From assembly GCF_023898315.1 (NCBI RefSeq), contig NC_064618.1:184317548-184381547 (forward strand): a stretch of DNA of 64,000 bases. The letters are read 5' to 3'. This stretch comes from Schistocerca nitens. Its lineage: Eukaryota > Arthropoda > Insecta > Orthoptera > Acrididae. The notes beneath the pieces are model-generated. The model made no database searches and was not told where the DNA came from. It saw only the letters and a program-made list of their open reading frames with translations. Both the position numbers and the translations under genes were made by a program. Below, in pieces: positions 56,363 through 64,000 of the stretch. Positions within the stretch are counted from its first letter, which is position 1; each line of letters begins with the position of its first letter.

Positions 56363-57800
56363 AGAATGATGCTGTATTAAACAACTTGTTTTCTGGAGAT
56401 ACAGCAGATCAAGAAAGTTAGTTGAGCATTAAATTTTTTGAGCTACCACTCACAGATTCGAATATGGCCGCAATCATTTTTCTGACCTACATATTCTACT
56501 CCGAGGTAAACCTCCTGGTTTATTGTCAGACGATACAAATGGGAAACTTTATTTCTAATTGACTACAGATACCGAAAAATATAGCGAACATTTTTATGTG
56601 TGAAATTTCGGTTATAAATAATAGCTTTCACTACAACTTTCTTTCTTAATTATAGTTCATCTATCCGTCGAGATCTATGTCAGTCGTAACAGTGTGTGAT
56701 GTAGTAATACAAAATAAAGAGCGACATACACTTGTGGTGAATCAGCTGATACTAAAGGAAACTTTCTATGGAATCATTCTCTTCATGAGGGGTACATCAG
56801 TCCCGTGTACTTGGTGAAAGATATTGCACTCTTCGCAACTCGACTGTTGATTATTCACGTTATTAAAACTGTAACAGCTGGACAATTTTGGCCTTACCGT
56901 CCATTTTCAAATGCAGTTGGAGACAGCCTATTATATTTCAGTTTGTTGTGTACTGCTTAACCACTGCAAAATCTGCCATCTTTTAGCCGCCGTTAGCAGT
57001 TTTACATATCACGTCCTCAGAGCATGATACGAAATTGCAAAGTAGCACGTCAACAAGACAGCTGAGCAAAAAAATTTTTGAACGTTTTTCTGGTCGTATA
57101 TTTTTGCTATAGCAAACTATTTTCGTCCACTTTTTAAACACAGTCAGTCTTATATCTTAGGCTGTTATTTTTTTACTCGATGCACTATTAGCCACTTTAG
57201 CCATTAGTAGTACTCTTTGCGAAAGAAGATCTTAGGTAAATTCCGCTAGATAATAAACTGATTATAATGCTTGTCATATTTATAAAAAAATGAAGAGTAT
57301 TCTTTTGAAAAATTCAGAGGCATTTTCGATCTCTTTCTTGTACAATGCCATTGAATATGGTATGTAAGAATAAAATTGGCTAAATGTGCAGTTATCGATA
57401 GAGTGAATGGACAACAACGGCGGTGAAAACATTAAAATGTCTTTCATTCTATGGGATATATACAAGAAGAATCGAAGGTTGGAATTCAACTCTCCGTCAA
57501 GGACGAGGTCAGTAGGGACTCACGATTAAAAGACGGCAGCTGCCATAGTCCGATTTCCCAGAAACTTGGCTCAGTGGAAAAAGAGGCAAAGTAAGTGAAT
57601 ACTCGAGTCCCGATTTATCCGTAGATACTTGACCGTCTCGCAGAAAGTAACGATCAATGTTGTGAGGTACCTTATGTGCCTTAGAGCGAGTGAATTTTTC
57701 AGTCGAAGCGGTGGCGCAGTGATTAGCGTCGGAGATTCATACTTCTGCGATCGGTGTTGGAAACAAGATGACTACTTTTATTTCTGTAAATAGTCCTCAC
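56363..57800. other. unassigned AT-rich stretch
   Basis: No recognised gene. At about 57713-57735 GTGGCGCAGTGATTAGCG resembles a tRNA A box, perhaps a decayed SINE head. Confidence 0.4.
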
Positions 57801-57967
57801 GGGTCTGCCACCGGATCACGTTGTGTAAATTCAACAGTATTTCCTTGGAGCAACTGTATGACATCTAGGTATCTAGCTACGAGCGAAATTGGACCACCTG
57901 AAGATGTCTGACAGTTGCTCCGAGGAAATATTGTGGAATTTGCACAACGTGATTCGGCGGGAAACCC
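57801..57967. repeat. long inverted repeat (hairpin)
   Basis: Two 57-bp arms (57801-57857 and 57911-57967) around a 53-base loop, with about eight mismatches. Shared core: ATCACGTTGTG, TATTTCCT and GGAGCAACTGT. Could be a foldback/MITE element or a source of a hairpin RNA; no coding content. Confidence 0.85.
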
Positions 57968-59267
57968 GTGAAGGCCATCCACCGGAAAAGCTTGAAGAGT
58001 GGCATTTTTATCTCTGTTTTTCCTTTATCTACTAGCGTACATAAAAAATTTCTACACGAGTGGTTCCCAGTGTATACTGGAATAACGTTGTCCTTATTCG
58101 TCTAATAATAGCATGTCTGGTGAATGAATTTCAAAAAAATTAATGAAAAATTTAACTGAAATTGTTTTCGGTAGAATTCCTGCAGAGTATCTTGATTCGT
58201 AATGAATGACAAGCGCTGGTTTTCAGAAAAGTGATCCATTACGAATGGTTTCCATGTGAAAATGTTGCCAATGCGTGAAATCTTCAACAAAGTTAACGTT
58301 TATTTGTCCGGTGGGATTTATACGGTGAAATGCAACAATCGCAAACCTCCATTTGTGTGATTCTCGTCGTGTTCCGAATTTCATTGTTTCAAATGTTTCA
58401 ACGATCTGTGTAATCCAAGGGAATGCAGAAAATCTTCCTGAAGAGTAAACAGCAGAGTATAATATATGAATTAAGAACTGCTATATGAATGAAGTACAAG
58501 TATATGAGAATTTAAATAGATTGTAACCCCTGAAGACAACATAAAAACATATATTGCATAATAAATGTATGAAACTTAGTGTGAAACCATGTTGCAATTT
58601 TACAATTAATAAGAAAAATTCGTGTACTAACTTTCTTATGACATGAGTAGGTACACTAAAAAAATAAAATAAAAACAATAATTGGGCTTCGTGCACGGGA
58701 CCCAGTGTTAAAGACCGCTACCCCAGTCACTGCGCCAAGAGATAGGTTAAGATAATCGATTGCTAAACGACATCTAAATTACATGGAAAACTTTGACGGT
58801 CGTTTTCTCTGAAACGCTCTCGTATCTACGGGTGAGTCGAAACACGTGATCGTTTTGATGTTAGGCATGGAATCGTTTTAAATGTTTTCTTCAACGGTTA
58901 CTTTGAACAATTAGTTCAGGAACTCACGCGAAGTGTAAATGGTTGGCGAAAACATATTTGACCTATTAGCAACCATTGACGCTGAGCTAATAGAGAGGAT
59001 CACGACAAAGACAGGGGTCAGTGTCTACAGGACCGTTGCCGCGAGAGTGAATACCGTAATATTCAACTTCACCAAAACTAAACGCGAAAATATCAGGGTA
59101 ATAAAGCAAATAATAAACCTCTTACTTCCTTCCTGAGAGAAAGTCTCCATGCCTTCCACACTAACTGTGTAAGCGTATACCAGATATGGCATAAATTCAA
59201 AGGAATATTATCGACAGCAGTTGAGAGATTTACACCAAAAAAGTTAAAGAAACCGGAACAAATCACC
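57968..59267. other. unassigned AT-rich stretch
   Basis: No recognised gene. At 58683-58735 (minus) there is an A-box-like GGCGCAGTGACTGGGGTAGC, possibly a decayed SINE head. Confidence 0.4.
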
Positions 59268-61078
59268 CCTTGTTGTTGTGGTCTTCAGTTCGAAAACTGT
59301 TTTGATGGAACTCTCCATGCTACTCTATCCTCTTCATCTCCGAGTAAGGACTGAAACCTACATCCATCTGAATCTGTTTAATGTATTCATCTCTCCGTCT
59401 TCCTCTTCGATTTTTACCTTGCACGCTTCCCCCCAGTGCTAAATAAGTGATCCATTGATGTCTCGGAATGTGGCCTACCAACCGATTCCTTCTTCTAATC
59501 AGGTAGTGCCACGAATTTCTTTTCTCCCCAGTTATATTTAGTACGCCCTTATTAGTTACGATATCTACTCACCTAATCTTAAGAATTCTTCTATAGCACT
59601 ACTTTTCAAAAGATTCTATTCTCGTGTTGTCTAAACTGTTCATCACCCACGTTTCTCTTCCACAGATGGCTACACTTCATACAAATAGTTTCAAAGACAA
59701 CGTCCTGATGTTTAAAGCTATACTCGACGCTAACAAATTTCTGTTCTAAAAAAAAGCTTTCCTCGCCACTGTCAGCCTACATTTTACGTCCTCTGCTTCG
59801 GCCACCATCAGTTATTTTGCTGCCCAAATAACAAAACTCGTCTACAATTTTCAGTGCCCCATTTCCTGATCTAATTCCCTCAGAATCACCTGAATTAATT
59901 CGACCACATTCCTTTATTCTTGATTTCCTTTTGTTGACGTTCATCGTATATACTAACTTGACGACAGTGTCCATTCAGTTCAACAGCTCTTCCAGTTCCC
60001 TTGGCGTTTCTGACAGAATTACAGTGTCATCGGAAAACAAGAAAGTTTTTTTTTTCTTCTCCCTGGACTTCAGTATCGTAATCCAAACTTTTCTTTCCTT
60101 TACTGCTTGCTCAACGAACAGATTGAATAACATCGGGGATGGGCTACAATCCTGTCTCACTCCCCTCGCAACCACTGCCTCCCTTGCATGCAACTCTTAT
60201 TAATTGCCATCTGGTTTCTGCACTAGTTGTAAGTAGCCTTTAGCTCTTGTATTTTAGCCCTGCTGCCTTCAGAATTTCGGAGAGAGTATTCCAGACAACT
60301 TTGTCAATAGCTTTCTCTAAGTCTACAGATGCTATAAATGGAGATTTGCATTTCCGTTGCCTACCTTCTGTGAGACGTCGTAGGGCCAGCATTGCCTCAC
60401 GTGTTCCTAGATTTCTCCGGAATCAAAATCCGTGTTCCCGTCAGATTCTACCAGTTTTTCCATTCTTCTCCAAAGAGTTCGTGTTAGTATTTTGCAACCA
60501 TCACTTACTTAACCGGAACTTAATGTTCACATCTATAGGCACTTGCTTTCTTTGGAACTGGAATTATAATCTTCTATTTGAATTCCGCCTGCCTCATACA
60601 TCTTGCTTACCAGGTGGAAGTGTTTTTTAATAACAGGCTCTCTAAAGGCTATGAATATTTCTAACGGAATGCTGTCTACTCCTGGGGCTTTGTTTCAACT
60701 TAGGTCTTTTAGTCCTCAATAAAATTCTTCACGCACTGGCGTATATCCTATCTCATATTCATCTACATCCTCTTCCATTTCTATAGTACTGCTCTCACGT
60801 TTATCTCCCTTGTAGTGACCCCATATATTCCTTCCACCTTCCAGCTTTCGCTTCTTTCTTAGGACAGATTTTGCATCTGATCTTTTGATGTCGTTCAGGT
60901 TCTCTCCAAAGGACTCTCTAATTTTCTTGTTTCTTGTAGACAGTATCTATCTTTCCCCTAGTGATATATGGTTCTAAATCTTTACATTTGTCCTCTAGAG
61001 AATTCCACTTAGCCATTTTGGGCTACCTGTCAATCTCATTTTTTGACTTTGCATTCCTTTTCTCCTGCTTTCTGAAGA
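59268..61078 (-). mobile_element. RTE-type LINE, 3' part (RT domain), decayed
   Basis: The minus strand carries an RTE reverse transcriptase related to, but a different subfamily from, 15163-17202. 59975-60193 contains VARGVRQDCSPSPMLFNLFV and FSDDTVILSETPRELEELLN, with Ser for Ala in the FADD motif. 59777-59974 contains IVDEFCYLGSKITDGGRS. The finger region is decayed across 60240-61020. The 3' terminus near 59268 ends in an ACAACAACAA-type tail. Multiple shifts and stops. It adjoins the inverted 5' part at 61085. Confidence 0.78.
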
Positions 61079-61084
61079 GAGGCA

Positions 61085-61890
61085 GAAGTTTTCCGTTAGT
61101 TACAGTGGCAACAATCAGGATGATTGACTGTTCTGGTCTTGTAACGTCAACCAAAGCAGCCTTGCTGTGGTGGTGCTTCGAACGGCTGAAAGCAAGGTGA
61201 AATTGCAGCCACAATTTCTCCCTAGGGCATGTAGCTCTACTGTATGGCCATACGATGATGGCTTCCTCTTTGGTAAAATACTCCGGAGGTAAAATAGTCG
61301 ATCATTTGGAACTCTGGGCGAGGTCTGCTGAGGAGGATGTCGTTATCAAGAGAAACAAAACTGGCGTTCTACGTATAGGAGCGTGGAATGTCAGATATCT
61401 TAATCGGGAAGGTAGATTAGGAAATTAAAAGAGGGAAATCGAGAGGTTAAACTCACATACAGAGGGAGTTACTGAAGTTCGTTGGCATGTGGAACATGAC
61501 ATCTGGTCAGTTGAATACAGGGTTATAAACACAATATCACATAGAGGTAATGGAGGAGTACGTTTTATAATGAATAAGAAAATAGGAACGCGAATAATCT
61601 ACTATGAACGGCGTAGTGAGTATATTATTGTAGCCAAGATAGTCACTAAGCCCACACCAACCACCGTAGTAAATTTGCCAACTAGCTCAACAGATGATGA
61701 AGAGATTGATGAAACGCATATGAGCTAAGAGAAATTCAGATAGGTAAGGGAGAAGAAAATTAAATAGTCATGAGGGAAGGGAATTCGACAGTAGGAAAGA
61801 GAAGAGAAGGGAAAACAGTAGATGAATGTGGACTGGGAAACGAATGAAGGAGGAAACAGCCTCGCAGAAGTTTGGACAAAGCATAATTTA
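61085..61890 (+). mobile_element. RTE-type LINE, inverted 5' part (endonuclease)
   Basis: Plus-strand 5' UTR text, then GAWNVRYLNREGRLGN (about 61380-61427), a stop, and the endonuclease body in 61489-61728 with GNGGVRFIMNKKIGTRI, SEYIIVAKI and PTPTTVV. The frame then decays. It is oriented opposite to the RT part at 59268-61078 and touches it with its own 5' end, the arrangement produced by twin priming. Confidence 0.75.
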
Positions 61891-61894
61891 ATCA

Positions 61895-62682
61895 TTACTT
61901 ATATATATCATCTATATAAATGATTTAGAAGCAGATAATGCCGTCATTTATGCTCTTGTAAACTCATCAGAGAAACGAAACCAATTGCAAAATGATTTAG
62001 ACACGATATCCCTATGATGAGAAAAATGGCAACTGCCCATAAATTATGCTGCATACACTACTCTTGTCCGTCCTCTTACAGAATATCACCAACAGAAGTG
62101 GCGCAGTGGATTCGAATTCGGAAGGACAACGGTTCAGACCCGCGTCTGGCCATCCTGATTTAGGTTTCCAGTGATTTCCATAAATTGCTTCAAGAGAATG
62201 CTGGACTGGTTCCTTTGAAAGGGTACGGCCGATTTCCTTTGCTGTCTTTTCCTTATCCGAGCTTGTCCTCGGTCTCTAATGACCTCGTTGTCGACGGGAC
62301 ATTAAACACTAAACTCCTCCTTTCCTGCTCCTGTTCTAGTACTTTAGGAAGGGGTCCTTACTATATAGTATTGCCGGAAGATATCGGAAAGTACAAAGAA
62401 GTGCAGCTCGTTTTGTGTTATCCCGAAACTGGGGAGAGAGTGTCTCGGATGTTATACACCAGTTATGACGGCTATCATTAACACAATTTTCGTTGAGACG
62501 AGATCTTCCCACGAAATTTCAAACACCTACATTCCCTTCCGAAGGCAAAAATATTTTGTTGATGCCCCAACTACGTAGGGAGAAATGATCATCGCAATAA
62601 AATAAGGATAATCAGAGCTCGCGCGAAGAGATTTAAGTGTTTGCTTTTCCGAGAGTGGAAAGGTAGAGAAACGGAATGAAGG
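61895..62682 (+). mobile_element. CR1-like LINE fragment with SINE inside
   Basis: 61895-62090 encodes broken RT text (IYINDLEADNAVIYALVNSS, then EKWQLPIN and TTLVRPLTEYH). After the SINE the sequence continues with VLCYPETGERVSRML and, in other frames, a C-terminal HNF-DEIFPRNF-KHLH region and RIIRARAKRFKCLLF. Multiple stops. The mariner-like element inserted at 62683 cuts its 3' end. Confidence 0.65.
62093..62320 (+). mobile_element. SINE family A
   Basis: Head AGAAGTGGCGCAGTGGATTC, B-box-like GGTTCAGACCC, and the family A body with the GACATTAAACACTAAAC end. The first few bases of the head are missing. It lies inside a CR1-like fragment. No clear target duplication. Confidence 0.85.
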
Positions 62683-62684
62683 TA

Positions 62685-64000
62685 CAGGGCGTTTCAAAAA
62701 TGACCGGTATATTTGAAACGGCAATAAAAACTAAACGAGCAGCGATAGAAATACACCGTTTGTTGCAATATGCTTGGGACAACAGTACATTTTCAGGCGG
62801 ACAAACTTTCGAAATTACAGTAGTTACAATTTTCAACAACAGATGGCGCTGCAAGTGATGTGAAAGATATAGAAGACAACGCAGTCTGTGGGTGCGCCAT
62901 TCTGTACGTCGTCTTTCTGCTGTAAGCGTGTGCTGTTCACAACGTGCAAGTGTGCTGTAGACAACATGGTTTATTCCTTAGAACAGAGGATTTTTCTGGT
63001 GTTGGAATTCCACCGCCTAGAACACAGTGTTGTTGCAACAAGACGAAGTTTTCAACGGAGGTTTAATGTAACAAAAGGACCGAAAAGCGATACAATAAAG
63101 GATCTGTTTGAAAAATTTCAACGGACTGGGAACATGACGGATGAACGTGCTGGGAACGTAGGGCGACCGCGTACGGCAACCACAGAGGGCAACGCGCAGC
63201 TAGTGCAGCAGGTGATCCAACAGCAGCCTCGGGTTTCCGTTCGCCGTGTTGCAGCTGCGGTCCAAATGACGCCAACGTCCACGTATCGTCTCATGCGCCA
63301 GAGTTTACACCTCTATCCATACAAAATTCAAACGCGGCAACCCCTCAGCGCCGCTACCATTGCTGCACGAGAGACATTCGCTAACGATATAGTGCACAGG
63401 ATTGATGACGGCGATATGCATGTGGGCAGCATTTGGTTTACTGACGAAGCTTATTTTTACCTGGACGGCTTCGTCAATAAACGGAACTGGCGCATATGGG
63501 GAACCGAAAAGCCCCATGTTGCAGTCCCATCGTCCCTGCATCCTCAAAAAGTACTGGTCTGGGCCGCCATTTCTTTCAAAGGAATCATTGGCCCATTTTT
63601 CAGATCCGAAACGATTACTGCATCACGCTATCTGGACATTCTTCGCGAATTTGTGGCGGTACAAACTGCCTTAGACGACACTGCGAACACCTCGTGGTTT
63701 ATGCAAGACGGTGCCCGGCCACATCGCACGGCCGACGTCTTTAATTTCCTGAATGAATATTTCGATGATCGTGTGATTGCTTTGGGCTATCCGAAACATA
63801 CAGGAGGGGGCGTGGATTGGCCTCCCTATTCGCCAGACATGAACCCCTGTGACTTCTTTCTGTGGGGACACTTGAAAGACCAGGTGTACCGCCAGAATCC
63901 AGAAACAATTGAACAGCTGAAGCAGTACATCTCATCTGCATGTGAAGCCATTCCGCCAGACACGTTGTCAAAGGTTTCGGGTAATTTCATTCAGAGACTA
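62685..64000 (+). mobile_element. mariner-like transposon, cut by window end
   Basis: Starts after TA (62683-62684) with CAGGGCGTTTCAAAAATGAC, the presumed terminal repeat. About 280 bp later a transposase frame begins and stays open to the last base. The right end is outside the window, so length and TIR pairing cannot be checked. Confidence 0.82.
62966..64000 (+). CDS. mariner-like transposase, partial, 47-residue D-D spacing
   Basis: ATG at 62966 opens a frame of 345 codons with no stop before the window ends. N-terminus (MVYSLEQRIFLVLEFHRLEH, then RSFQRRFNVTKGPKSDTI) is a helix-turn-helix of the DUF4817 kind. GRPRT (66-70) matches the linker motif. Catalytic blocks: D160 in WFTDEAYFYLDG, D248 in WFMQDGARPH, D296 in YSPDMNPCDFFLWG. 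The gap from D248 to D296 is 47 residues, larger than the 34 of mariner, mainly because of an insertion with GYPKHTGGGVDW. The product should bind TIRs and catalyse cut-and-paste transposition in the nucleus. No mutation is visible, so this copy may be intact. Confidence 0.88.
   Translation, partial: MVYSLEQRIFLVLEFHRLEHSVVATRRSFQRRFNVTKGPKSDTIKDLFEKFQRTGNMTDERAGNVGRPRTATTEGNAQLVQQVIQQQPRVSVRRVAAAVQMTPTSTYRLMRQSLHLYPYKIQTRQPLSAATIAARETFANDIVHRIDDGDMHVGSIWFTDEAYFYLDGFVNKRNWRIWGTEKPHVAVPSSLHPQKVLVWAAISFKGIIGPFFRSETITASRYLDILREFVAVQTALDDTANTSWFMQDGARPHRTADVFNFLNEYFDDRVIALGYPKHTGGGVDWPPYSPDMNPCDFFLWGHLKDQVYRQNPETIEQLKQYISSACEAIPPDTLSKVSGNFIQRL

Noticed and set aside
60247-60630. 127-codon plus-strand frame
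   Set aside because: Antisense of the decayed RTE reverse transcriptase.

Overview
The window reads as nuclear DNA of a large, repeat-rich arthropod genome. The SINE families, the RTE and CR1-like LINEs and the many Tc1/mariner relics look like those of grasshoppers and locusts (Orthoptera, Schistocerca-like); this is recognition from memory, not a database result. I found no convincing host protein gene. Nearly everything that can be named is a transposable element or its decayed remains, separated by AT-rich sequence without recognisable content.

Layout. 1-9.4 kb: a tRNA-derived SINE, a 5'-truncated LINE on the minus strand with compound microsatellites in its 3' UTR, a CR1-like LINE fragment, and an intact Tc1-like element (copy 1, minus). 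11.2-18.6 kb: a mariner relic, then a three-level nest. A Tc1-like element with an intact 340-residue transposase (copy 2) sits inside a near full-length RTE-type LINE that carries a tRNA-Met-like 5' head, and that LINE splits a decayed piggyBac transposase on the minus strand. 18.8-29.6 kb: another Tc1 relic, two further CR1-like LINE copies (one with a nested Tc1 relic) and several SINEs. 30-41.4 kb: a CpG-rich block, a diverged tandem repeat, a short RTE 3' fragment, a row of Tc1/mariner relics, SINEs and microsatellites. 42.1-52.3 kb: one Ty3/gypsy-type LTR retrotransposon on the minus strand, with 1008-bp LTRs, a GGTT target duplication and a tRNA-Lys primer site. It has lost most of pol and was later hit by a Tc1-like element (copy 3) and two SINEs. 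52.3-59.2 kb: mostly unassigned sequence, a GC-rich SINE-like repeat and a long hairpin. 59.3-64 kb: an RTE LINE with a twin-priming type 5' inversion, a CR1-like fragment with a SINE, and a mariner-like element whose transposase frame is open to the end of the window.

How the parts relate. The order of events can be read from who interrupts whom: piggyBac first, then RTE, then Tc1 copy 2; LTR element first, then Tc1 copy 3 and SINEs. After removing the inserts and their duplications, the two LTRs have exactly the same length. The three Tc1-like copies are almost identical to each other and all end in the same short inverted repeats with TA duplications, so this family moved recently. Its catalytic spacing is 32 residues between the second D and the E (DD32E), rather than the 34 usual for Tc1.

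Limits: similarities and ages were judged by eye, relic edges are approximate unless a target duplication is given, and clade names for LINEs are provisional.
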